A stretch of 64,000 nt of DNA from Thuidium tamariscinum (lineage: Eukaryota > Streptophyta > Bryopsida > Hypnales > Thuidiaceae), in assembly GCA_947034885.2 (NCBI GenBank), contig OX344753.2, forward strand, positions 186,001-250,000, given 5' to 3'. Position numbers and translations under genes: made by a program. Below, in pieces: positions 13,901 to 24,627 of the stretch. How positions within the stretch are numbered: position 1 is the stretch's first letter; each line of letters starts with the position of its first letter. Under the pieces are notes generated by a model. It was not told where the DNA came from. It ran no database searches and saw only the letters and a program-made list of their open reading frames with translations.

Positions 13901-14758
13901 AAATGAACTAAGAACAAAAATTCCCAAAATAGTGAATCGAATTACATGCGTTTCCTCCGAAAAAAGAAAACCAACATCGATTGCCGTTCAAACACATTGC
14001 AAGCGGAGGATCGACTAAGCCACACAGAAGCCCTACAGAAACGAAAAAACCCTCGAATTCATCAGTGCCACTGCGTCAAACGAGCTGAAGGTCATCCGCA
14101 CCTGCCCTCTGAAACTCAATCGCAGAAGAAGCGACTATTTTTGGAATAATTCTGTTTCCGCGTTCTGCATGACCTAGAGCAAGAACAACTCCATAACCAA
14201 CTTAATAATTCGATCAAACTACAAGGATCACCATATCTTTGAACAATATCACCAATTACAGAAATTGCGGTGACACTGACGCCACGTAATTCCGTTCGCA
14301 GATTTCCGTACCAAGTTCAAACGCAAGAACCTCCAATCCGTCAATGCAAAGAAAAAACCGGCTTACGACGACCCTTTGAATTCGTCCCTATCCCTTTGAA
14401 AATCAAAATCCTAAAGACGATTTATAAAAAAAGCACCTGCAACAATGAGCTATCTAAGAAATCGAGCTTCGATTACTACGCGCTCACATCCAACCCGAAA
14501 GCATATCTAATTTTTCAAAATCACCAGAAAAACAGAGCGATGTTGTAAACACTGAGTGCATGAGTTTCTTACCCGATAGCAACCGCAGAGCACCAAATGA
14601 TCAGTCCCAGAAGCGCCCGCAACGAGATCGGCAAACGCCCAGCACCAGGAAATCGCTGGTGCAAGAGCAATTGTGACCTTCATGGGATGCTCTTGAGTCT
14701 TCTGACATGGAGACGAAGGGCCGGTTCCGAAGTTCCCGGAGCTCTCACGAGATCCCAT
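7928..14758 (-). CDS. KIAA0930/DUF2045-family protein, 14 exons, 593 aa
   Basis: Cytosolic-looking protein of unknown biochemical role; no signal peptide or membrane segment is evident. Exons in coding order: 14758-14573, 13842-13775, 13240-13172, 12605-12519, 12404-12224, 11614-11531, 11404-11298, 11014-10891, 10556-10482, 10174-10046, 9259-9205, 8910-8743, 8677-8462, 8160-7928. All junctions are GT-AG and keep phase. Similarity to human KIAA0930 (from memory) runs in order: FWCELLDLFF (165-174) with DDDLVFFVR (187-195); VDWQRSFYLNLICHTEF (from 237); VYASPSR in exon 8; YPNICFVVDDYDNTFEDV (310-327); the CYCVLLNAC segment in exon 10; VTLFSGFVSYEM in exon 11; MRGPKGRGALDVAVS (427-441); SLPWDTLATDLLF near the end. 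Residues 1-136 are an extension not seen in the human protein, and exons 1-3 are the least certain. The stop overlaps a possible donor (AAG/GTATGG), so one more exon cannot be excluded. The start is the first in-frame ATG of the open exon. Confidence 0.82.
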
Positions 14759-15007
14759 CAGGTTCCCTTCCCGTTCTCTCGCCTTGTCCTGCGATAGCTG
14801 GTGCCTGGGAGGCCTCAGTTGAGAGAGCGTTGCCACATGGCCTGCGGGGCGTAAGCGCTGGTGGAGGAATGGGAGACCTTGTCCCTAAATGTTATGCTGG
14901 CAAGAAACAAAGTATAACTATACTTTATAAAGTATAAAGTGTAAAGTATGACTACCTCAAACCGTTCAATTTATTTGCTGTAAGGTAGCCGACCCATTTC
15001 CAACCTC
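14759..15007 (-). promoter_or_regulatory. Presumed 5' UTR and promoter side of the DUF2045 gene
   Basis: The DNA upstream of the start codon is GC-richer than the surrounding intergenic DNA up to about 14880. It then changes to an AT-rich stretch with repeated TATA-like words (ataactatactttataaagt near 14912). The transcription start cannot be placed from sequence alone. A TTAA-flanked transposon begins immediately upstream at 15008, so the available promoter is short unless it extends into the element. Confidence 0.35.
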
Positions 15008-15660
15008 TTAACCCCTAAATGCCTGAGGCATCAAAATCTAGTGTTTGCAAAATTTTGAAGTTAAATAAAACCTAACCTAGTTGCTATTTTTAGTAGTTTA
15101 TATTTTTAGAAGCTTTTTTTTGAAGTCTAGTTTAAGCATTAAAACTCGATCTTCAAATTGATTGATTATGAATTTTTTAATAAAGATTGTGTGCAACGGT
15201 GTCCATTGCAATCTTGACTTTTCTTAAAGCTGAGAGCTTTTGAAATGGGTTTGAGATACACTAAATCTTGAAGGAAAAAATACATTAAAAATTCATTTAA
15301 AAAAATTATAGAATAGATTTTGAAAAGCCATAAATTGATTGGAGTTATGCATGTTAGGCCCTTTAACTTCATATTTTGTTGGTGACCAATGTTTTAGATT
15401 TGACATGTGAAAAAAAGATCAAAAGACTTCAACTTACTTTTGTAGTTTTGACACCCTTGTAATCAAACATTATAATCTTTCAATCCATAAGTAATATTGT
15501 TGTGTTTTCTTTTCTTAGGTGATCTCTAACATGTTTAGTTTGAATTTGTATGGTTATATATTTTTTTTAATTGATGAAGTTTATCAAAAAGATGGATTTT
15601 TGTTCAATTTAGAGCAAATTCCTTGAAGCTCAAAAAAGACTTTGGGCATCTAGGAATTAA
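15008..15660. mobile_element. TTAA-flanked element (653 bp), diverged right end
   Basis: The left end TTAACCCCTAAATGCCTGAG pairs with the right end gggcatctaggaattaa, which differs at a few bases. It lies directly upstream of the DUF2045 gene and may hold or displace its promoter. Confidence 0.6.
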
Positions 15661-16769
15661 CAACATCTTCTATGCATACACTGTTTACAAGTATATTTAG
15701 GTTGGAAGTAGGTGGACCTCATTCCATTTTTGCTACTTATGGAGGGGGGAAATGTCCCAATGCAAAAGTGGCAATGGCCCCCCTAAGTGCACCTTGATCA
15801 CATTATAAAAATAAATAAAAGAGAGATTCAACATTCAATATAGATCTCTCAAGCAAAAAAGGAGAGCTTGAATTTATTAGCACAGAAATCAATGTTGCCT
15901 TTTTGCTATTGTATGCCACCTCATAGGCTCTTTACATTTTGTCAAAATGTTGAGTTTGAGTTAGAAAGTGAAGGGCCTAGGAATAAAGAGTGGCCCATGG
16001 TTGTTGCATTGGGGTGGGTATTTTGGGGAACCACATCACAATGCACACGTATCAACCTTTTGGTGTAGCATAGGAAGAACTTTAGGCAATTACACATATT
16101 TAGAGTGTAGTTTTTTTGAATGCAATTTTTTTTTCTTATACAAAAATGGCGTTTGGAAAGATAACATATTTTTCTAAAATTTTATTACACAAAAAATAAT
16201 TACAATGAGTTTTTTAGAAGAAGATTATCTTCAACTTATAATAGTGATAAAGACCTTTCTATTAGTAACAATAGACTAATTGCAAAATTGATCAAGGATT
16301 GGTTGCATTTATGAGAGCCTTGCAACCAACCATTATATGCCACAATTGCTATAGGAATTGCAAAAGAATTTCAAGGAAACAAAACAATTGATAGATTGGA
16401 AATAAAAATTTTGTGAAGTAAAGAAGACATGAAATTTCATCTTTGAAAAATAAATATAAAAATTTCATATATATCTAGTTTAAAGATAGTAGCAAACTAA
16501 GTAATGGGCAAGGAGGTGTGAAACCAATTGTTATAGGTCCATCCTTCAAGGATTAAAGGATAGATGGGTGATTGCGGAAATTATGCATTCTAATTACGTG
16601 GGAATCATTTGATATAAAAAGTTTCAAAAGTACTCATTGTAATTAAGGTCAAAGTATTGTAGAAAATCTTTCCTTTCCACCCCTAAAGCTATGGATGAAT
16701 AGTTGCACTTCTATCCTACAAAAGAGATTCCCATGTCATTCATTGGTTGTTGAAAGTCCTTGTCGACAT
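15661..16769. other. AT-rich spacer; nothing recognised
   Basis: Short open frames around 15.87-16.18 kb show no family motif. No structured repeat was found. Confidence 0.4.
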
Positions 16770-17721
16770 TTAACCCCTAAATGATTTGGACTATGTTTTC
16801 ACCAAAATTGCTCCAAAACTATCATTTTTAGAACAAGTACCAAATTTTAGAAAAGAAATCATTTTTAGATACATGTAACCATAGGATCTTGTAGTATACT
16901 GGTTTGAAAAGATGTGGAAAAATTTCAAAAATTTCCACCTTGTAGATTGCATGATATTAGTGTTTCAAAAGACAAAAACTCATTTTTGGACTCTGCGAAA
17001 ATCCAGGCAACTGGACTTCACAAGGTCACATTTGTATAAAAAATGTCCAAAATGGTGGTTACTCTTTGGATTCCTTCTTCAAAGCAAGTTGGCTACATGC
17101 TTGAAAAATTTCAGATCATTTGAAATTGTACAACATACAAGAAAAAAATAGTAAGTAGAAAGAAGTAGAAAATGACTCAAAATACTAAATTGTTAACCAT
17201 TTATTTATGGAATTGAAAAATGCCAATCCCAATGGTTGTAATGTTGTAATAATCAATATACACCTAATGTTTTTATTTTTTTCCAAAAATACTTAAAATT
17301 GAGTTAACTAAAAGACTTCAAAGTTTATTTTAGAGTAGAGATTTCATAACTACATGTAAACTACCCCAAACTAAAAATCCTCATAACTTTCATCTCATTA
17401 GTCAAAATAGAATGATTCAAAGCTTTCCATGTAAATAAAAATCTAGAAAACGAATTTTCAAAAATTATTTTAAGAAAATGTGATTTTCAAAGAAGTTTTT
17501 TTTGTTGCCTGGACTGCTTGCCAAGCAATGAAAACTACATATTCTACAATAACTTTTTAACCATGAAGTCAAAAGTTATGAAAATTAGAGGGCCTTAAAG
17601 CTACTCCTTGGAAAAATGTTGTATGAAAATTTCAAAGAAAACAAATAAAAACTCCATTCGTAGTGAGCTGCCCAAAATCGCTATGTTGCCAAAAAACACA
17701 GTTTGGTCCTTTAGGGATTAA
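16770..17721. mobile_element. TTAA-flanked element (952 bp)
   Basis: The left end TTAACCCCTAAATGATTTGG pairs with the right end ttggtcctttagggattaa. Its right third closely follows the right arm of the palindrome at 3699-4445 (actccattcgtagtgagctg, ctatgttgccaaaaaac). Confidence 0.7.
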
Positions 17722-19199
17722 GGATTTAACCATTTTATTTTTTCATTTTTTACAAAGTGCCAAAGTAGTGATATAAAATATTATAGCACTACTCGAAATT
17801 TGAGCATTCATCTACATATTGGTATAAAACATCACATTAGTACTTATCACGTTTCTAAAATTTTATTTTTCATCCACAATTTCATTCAAGATTATTTTGT
17901 AATACAAAGTTTTCTAGTGAAAAAATTCACAATTTTTTGTTATTGTTTATCCTAATATTCTTTTTCTAGTGCAGTCTAGCACTACAAAGCCAAAAAAAAG
18001 CCTTGATTTAAACCCACTTTCTTTAATCCGTTACAAAGGACCCTTCACATTTATCCTAGTGAAAGTGAGGTTAAACATTAGTCTTACCCAAGTCTCATTT
18101 GAGTTTCTTGGAGTTTGTTCAAAACTAAGCATTAACCCATATTAATGATGCAAGCAACCATTTTCTAGTCATTTTTAAGCTACCCATTCTCAAACTTTGA
18201 ATTTTTATGAAAAAAAGTTATTTCTAGAAAATAGACTATACAATGAATCAAATTTTGATAGATTCATCAAGTTTTTGAGTTAAACTCCTCTTGATGAAAT
18301 TTTTCAAAGTTAAATGGTGTATTAGAAGTTTACACCTCATTTTTGGAAAAAGTTTAGGCATAGGTTGAAAAGTTTGTCAATCAATGTGATTCTTTTCCAC
18401 CTCAAAAAAGCCAGGTAGATTGACCTTAGTCAAAGAGCAATTTTTAGGACTTCAAGGAGAAGATAAATGATCCATTCTTCCAAACACTATAATCATTTCA
18501 ATTGTTATGAACTAGCTCATAATAGCTAAACGTAGTTAGAATTATAATGGTTGGGTAGCTCACCATGAATGTAATTTTTTCTTTTTTTCTTTGAAAATTT
18601 CACACAACATGTGTCCAAGGAGTAGCTTTAAGGGCCAAAAAAATTTTCATACCATTTGACTACATGGTTGAAAAGTTTTTGCATGATATGTGATTTCTTT
18701 TGTTCGTAGCACCTCATTTTTTTTATATCATGTTTTTGAATTTTTTTTGAAATTGGATCTTCATATTTACTTGTTTGCAAAAAGGTTTGAATCATTCAAT
18801 TCTAATCAAGGAGTCAAAAGTTATGAAGACTGAAAGTTTAGACTTTCATGTAGGTGGTTTTGGATTCTCCATTGTAAAATAAAGTTTGAAGTCCTTTATT
18901 TTATTGAATTTTTGTTTTTTTCTTGAATTTTTTTTAATAGGATGTAAATTGTTCATTATAGAATTTCCACTATTTGGATTTTCATTTTCTGATTCCATAA
19001 TTAAATCTTCAACAATTTAGTGTTTTGGATCATTCTCTACCGGCTCTTGCTACTTACTATTTTTTTCCTATATGTTGTATGATTCCAAATGATTTGAAAT
19101 TTTTTGAGCATTTAGCCAACTTGACTTTAATATCTTTCAATCTAGACTGTAGAAATTTTTGAAACTCTTACCACATCTTTTTAAACTAGTTTACTATAA
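17722..19199. other. AT-rich spacer upstream of the Topors-like gene
   Basis: Apart from the transposon fragment at 18545-18860, nothing was recognised. Composition becomes gene-like only after about 19.2 kb. Confidence 0.4.
18545..18860. mobile_element. Internal fragment of the TTAA-flanked family
   Basis: The words tgtccaaggagtagcttta, gcatgatatg and aggagtcaaaagttatg occur in the same order as in the left arm of the 3699-4445 element. Neither terminus is present. Confidence 0.6.
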
Positions 19200-19655
19200 G
19201 ATCTTACCCAAGAGGCCGGGTATGTGCCACTTGAAATATAAGAATAGCAGCTAAAATCCTACCTTCTAGAAAGTGATGGGGGCTGAAATCCGCCCTATTG
19301 TAAATTGAGGCGGGTAAAATATCCCCCCAATTTTTCCTTAGGCCGGTTAATTTCCAATCTTGTCAACTTTTTGTCCGGTTTTTGATCCTTCGCTTGGAAA
19401 ACCCAACTGGTTATTTGACCATTTTCACCGGCTGAGTTTGTATTAGCCGGCGCTTCTTCCCGGAGAGTTCAGTTAGAAAGTCCGCTTGATTTCGCTCAAC
19501 GATCGTAATGCTGAATGTATTGCAGAATTTCACGAACGACTACGCGCGCGCTCTCTCCCTCCCTTCTCGAGCTCACTCGCTGTTCTCTGACGAAGCTGCT
19601 CCTTTAGGGTTTCCAAGTGATGGAGTGGCTGCTGTTTTGAGGCTCTCGTTATGCC
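19200..19655 (+). promoter_or_regulatory. 5' UTR/promoter region of the Topors-like gene
   Basis: Composition rises sharply in GC from about 19.2 kb to the start codon, as expected of a plant promoter and leader. An upstream ATG at 19508 opens a 91-codon frame that overlaps the main start in another frame. If it is in the mature leader it could act as an upstream ORF. No convincing TATA box at a defined distance was seen. Confidence 0.4.
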
Positions 19656-22600
19656 ATGGCTACAGCGCGCAATGTTTGGTTGCCCGGTGCCGCTGTCTGG
19701 GCCTGTTTGCCGCACTCGCCGGAGCTTGTCTCCTCCCCTGCTCGAAACCAGGTTTCTTTGAAGAGCCACAATGCACGATCTGACGACCGGGAGCTTCATG
19801 TCGAGCTTCCGCGGAAGCGACAGAAAGGTTCGAGTCCGCGTACGTCCTCGGATTTCGCTTCCGAAAACAAGAAAAGACCGGAAGAGTTTGCTCTTATGGA
19901 CGCCGAAGCTGATGCACCAGGTTTAGGGTTCACAATTGAGGGTAAGGTATGATAAGCTACAACCATGCATCCACCCAGCGTCGTGCCCTAATGAATCTAG
20001 ACAGTGATGGATACTCATTGCAAGATGGACAGTTCAAGGCATCAAAAGTAGCGCACGAATTCAGAAATGGATATTCTTCTACTTGACCTTTGAATTCGAC
20101 CGCTTCTAATATTTGGAGTCTTAGTATGCTGTTTGTATACTCGTGACTAAGAAATGAGACCTCACTATACATAATTATGGCTTTAAGTGAAATTGATTTG
20201 GAAGTAGCTCATTCTACCTTAAGATACGAGGTGATGACTAAGGTGTATCTTCTTCTTCTTAGGAAGTCACCATGTGCCCGATTTGCCTTTGCGAAATCGA
20301 GGAAGCAGGAGGAGCGGTCCTGCAATGGTGCATGCACCAGTTCTGCGCCCACTGTATCGAGGAGTGGAGTCGGGTTCGCCGATTGTGTCCATTGTGCAAA
20401 GCTGAATATCGCGGGTGGTACTATGACGTCCAATCGAATAGCAAATTTCAGGAGAAAATCTTGCCACCTATTGCAGAGTTAAGCACTCGAGGAGATACGG
20501 CTGCAAGTCATGCACTTTCGAGGTTTCATGTTTGGAGGGACTCGAGGTGAGTTGCTTGCAGCTTGTGAGGGAGGCCAGTAAACTAGTGGACACAGTTAGT
20601 GTATTTTTAAAAGCTAAAGGTCAATGTGATCGACCCTCAGGGAACCCTTTCTCTGAATTTTTTTATTCAAACCTAATTCATCAAATCCATATCACGAATC
20701 CACTTGCTCCCCCCGTAGAGCGTGTGATTTATGAGGGTCCGCCAATCTACTGAGTAGCCTTGAATTGTAAATGGATCGATTTATGTCAGTTGTTGATCTT
20801 TTCTCCCTCTGTTCCTTTTTCCCTAGGCACTGTGCTATGATGTCAACATCTACAGCATGCGAGTTTAGTTCAGCTGTCTATTATGCAGTCTATTTCTTGT
20901 GGGTTGTAGTTTCTAGCCTTGTGATGTACTGTAATATTTTATATATCCTACCACTACGTTAGTATAAGGCCTTCGATGGATTATTTATGAGCTACACGTT
21001 CATTCTATAAGTCATGATCCATGATTTATTGTGAAGCCGAAATAGCGTGCCATACGGTAAATCAACTTCTCTGTTAATTACCAGGAGAGTACTTGGTTCT
21101 ACCTTGAGATCACTATCGAAGGAGAGGCAGTTAAAGAAGAACTTTTGATCGAATTGCGAGTCGATCAACAAGTGGCTTGGGAACTTAGTTTTTACTTGTT
21201 ATGCTATCCATTCAGAGGTGCACTAAAACATAGTGTTTGGGTAAGCGTATAAAATAGTGTACCATACTCCAAATAGAATGATAGTGTAGTTTTTACGAGT
21301 TTTTGTTGAACAACTCTCGGCAGAGTGATTTACGAAATTCTTGATTCTCGAATTGAACGATTGCATCTACAGACGTCAGGAGAGGGGTAGAGGAAGGAAT
21401 CCACCACGTTGGCGTCAGGGTGTAGCTCCGGGTACAGAGGCAGCCAGCAGTTCAGTACAATCTATGCCGTATCCAACGCAGCGTTCTTTTGGTCATCCTA
21501 AGGAGCATCAAGGTGCTCAAGCGATGAGAGTTTTTGAGGAACAAGCTGCATTGAAAACCTTGGAATGGCGAAAAAGGTTTCCATTAATGCATTTGAAATG
21601 CTGTGTTTCATTCGAGTAGAAGCCCTCAGCATGTGCTCCTATGTTCGAGCAGTTTGGGATGTTGGCTGCGTTTGCTATAGTATGCTCAGTGTGGTTGATG
21701 TGGATGAGCGTTTTTTCCTTGGATTCTGCCAGAGAACTTTTTCTGACTACTGACATGGTTATGTGCAGCATATACAACAGAAATCTGATGGCTCGTCCTT
21801 TTGAACTACGAAAAAAATCGATGGGCACTAAGGTTTGCTGCCAGATTTCCTCTAACCATTCCCAGGGGGTCTCTAATGCTGAGGGTGATCCAGTCTGAAA
21901 TCACTTTGGGTTCCCTATCCATTTTAATGTCTTGATCTAGCTACGTTTAGAATATGTCATCTTAGGCTATGTGACAAGATTTCAAGAGGCCCTGAATGTG
22001 GTTCTTTTTGTACATGGGTTGTGACCTGACAAATCCAGGATGCAAGAGCCGAACGGAGGTTGGAACCCTGGGTTCGTCGTGAATTGCAAGCTGTGCTGCC
22101 GAACACAGATCATGATTTCTTAGTTCGTTTGGTTCTGGGACTTTGGTTTGGGACGGAGCATAAAGCTACTCTCAGACCTGGAAGGCCGGGGGGGTCAGGT
22201 GGACCAAGTACTCGGCATGTAACAGGGTCGACTGAAGTTGAAGATGCAGTAGAGAAAGCGATTAAAGAGCTGAAGCGATTTCTTGGGGATAAAGCTGAAG
22301 TTTTCTGGCATGAGTTGCGGTAAGCCCTGCTCCAATGTGAAGTAAGTTGGCAGGATTATCCACGGTTTTAGCTGTTCCATTTAGTGTTCAGAACTAAGGT
22401 TATCACCTAGCATTGACCGGCAATTGCCTTGAACCGTAAGTCTCTTTTTGGACGGGGAATTTTTACATGCTTCACTGATGAGGCATCATGATTTGAAGTT
22501 CGGAACAGGTGAATTATGAACTCTCTGGGCACTTCAATTCCTGTTTTCTAAAGTATTTTTGATTTGAGGTTTTTGACATGTAGCTCGTGTGATTTGCTGT

Positions 22601-23013
22601 GTTGCAGTTGTTTCGCCGAGAGTCCTTTCACAATGCGAGCATATGATACGATCGTGGTCTACAATTCGAGGCGTCCTATTATCAAGGTAGATAGGAGATC
22701 TTCATATCAAGACAGGTCAAGACGGGGATCAGAGTCTGCCTCATCCAGGTCGACTTCAATGCCGCTTCACAATGAAGGCCCAGCTCATCTTGAGAATAAT
22801 CATCAAATTCTCAGAGAGGGAAGACACCCCGTTTCACACAGTTGTGCCGCAGAAGGTGTCCATGGCAGCGCAGAGCAACAGCAGCAGGATACTTGTAGAG
22901 ATAGTTCACAGGCTTTGTTGAACAGAAAATCGAGGGCAGATTTACGAAAGAAACGTCAACGTATGGATGTAATTCCAATCGCTGAGGATCGTTGGCAGCT
23001 CTCATATTGTTAA
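19656..23013 (+). CDS. Topors-like RING-HC E3 ubiquitin ligase, 6 exons, 509 aa
   Basis: Predicted nuclear E3 ubiquitin-protein ligase of the Topors type. Exons: 19656-19946, 20263-20546, 21373-21576, 21769-21832, 22039-22319, 22608-23013; all are GT-AG and phase-consistent. The RING starts at residue 102 with zinc ligands C102, C105, C120, H122, C125, C128, C139 and C142, the canonical C3HC4 spacing. It is followed by AEYRGWYYDVQSNSKFQEK, which matches the post-RING segment of Topors. Later conserved pieces are IYNRNLMARPF (exon 4), FLGDKAEVFWHELR across the end of exon 5, and FAESPFTMRAYD (exon 6). The N-terminal 97 residues are basic and polar, with a KRQK cluster. The C-terminus has an Arg/Ser-rich stretch, a short glutamine run and an RKKRQR nuclear-localisation-like cluster. 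In animals Topors also acts on SUMO targets; whether this protein does is unknown. The start is the ATG that opens exon 1; a nested upstream ATG frame (19508) is probably leader. Confidence 0.88.
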
Positions 23014-24627
23014 TAGTGAATCATTCCCCAGTTTTGGCTGAAGGGGTTCCAGGAAGTGTTTATGTACTATTTTTCATTATATGTTTGGAGATTTATGAAG
23101 TGAATTATAAAACACATAACTCATTGGAGCCATACTTCAATCAGTAATAATTTTGATTTTAAAATTCATGAATCTTTTACCACAAACTTATAAAAGTCTC
23201 ATCCCACTTGCTAAGAATGTTGAAGACTTCTGTCTTGTTTTAGAAGTTCTTTTTTACCAAAGAATTTGAGAATCAAATTTAAAAATCATTTAAATTTCGT
23301 TCAAAATTTTTGGAAAATCAACTTATACAGAAGCTTTAATTGTGCATCAATATGTCCAAAATTTGTTGAAAAGAATTTCACTTCTCTAAAAATTTCACTT
23401 GTAAATAAATAAATGGACAATATTAAGTCAAGTACTTCCAAGTATGAGCTACTATATGGTAATAGACTCTATCTTTTCAAGGTGAAGTGCTTCTTACTCA
23501 TCAATATGGTTATTTGCAAAACATGTTACTTGAAAATTCAAGCATTACTTTAGATTAGTAAGTAATTCAAATAAAGGACCATCTAGAAGAATTCTACTCA
23601 ACATCCCAAATATGAACTTCAATTAAATATTTATTAAAATGAATATATTCATATTCATGTTCTACCAATTCTTCATTTGGTTTAATATTAAAAATAGTTC
23701 TAATCTACTTTCATAAATGAAAATTAGAATGGTTACTACTTGCTAATAAATCTCCAACAATGAGAATTTCTAAGCCTCCAAATGTTCCTAAGAATGTTTT
23801 CAATATCTTGACAAAATAAACTAACTAAATACCCATAATTGAAAAAAAAGTATTAAAGTATCCTCACCCTTTTGCAACCATTTGCTATAGACTAAATTAG
23901 AGTTTTTTTTATAGCTACTCATGATCCAAATATGACAAAGTGTTTATTCAAACTCAAATGCTAATTTTCAAGAGGAACCAATAAAAGTTGAAGAGTTATT
24001 TGAAGCAACCAATTACAGTTGATGCAATCTAAACATTAAGGATGGCTAGTTAAAGGTAGTCTAGTGTCAATAATAAATATTCCTCTAACCTCAACTTTGA
24101 GAAGATATAATAATTTCATACAAACTCTAGAAATTCTCAAACCAATTGCTTTCCCTTTTGCTTTCATTTGCTAACATTGAGATACAACATTCTCCCAATT
24201 TGTGTTTAGAATTGATGGTTTGAAAAAGTGTCTGTTTTAGGCTTAGCGACGTCTCCCGAAAACCTTCAACCCTAGAATTTTACCAGCAAAGGATTCAAAA
24301 ATAGCAAAGTTTGATTCATGATATATTGTGGGCACTGTACCCTAGACTTGCGTACTTAAAACCATCCCTGCCACTGGAATATTAGTCTAGATGTTCAAAG
24401 ACAGTCGTCAAAATAACAATCAAGAGTCAACAATTGAAAAAGCCTTAATCTGTCATCGCCCCCGTCTTCGGAGGTTGAATTCTAAACCTGCTACTCTAAA
24501 TTTCCATTACAGTGGCGTTTGGTTGTCTTTTATCAATCTACTGCATCCAAGATTTTCAACAATTTCAGATGCATGTTGAGAAGTCAATGTGAAAACGAAG
24601 ATAACCTTTGAGCATTGAACTATCAGA
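23014..24627. other. Convergent intergenic spacer; no gene seen
   Basis: AT-rich spacer between the 3' ends of the Topors-like and THUMPD3-like genes. It must contain both 3' UTRs. The longest open frames lack any recognisable motif. Confidence 0.5.

Noticed and set aside
20209-20482. Several overlapping frames on both strands over the RING exon
   Set aside because: Only the frame carrying the eight zinc ligands keeps phase with the neighbouring exons.
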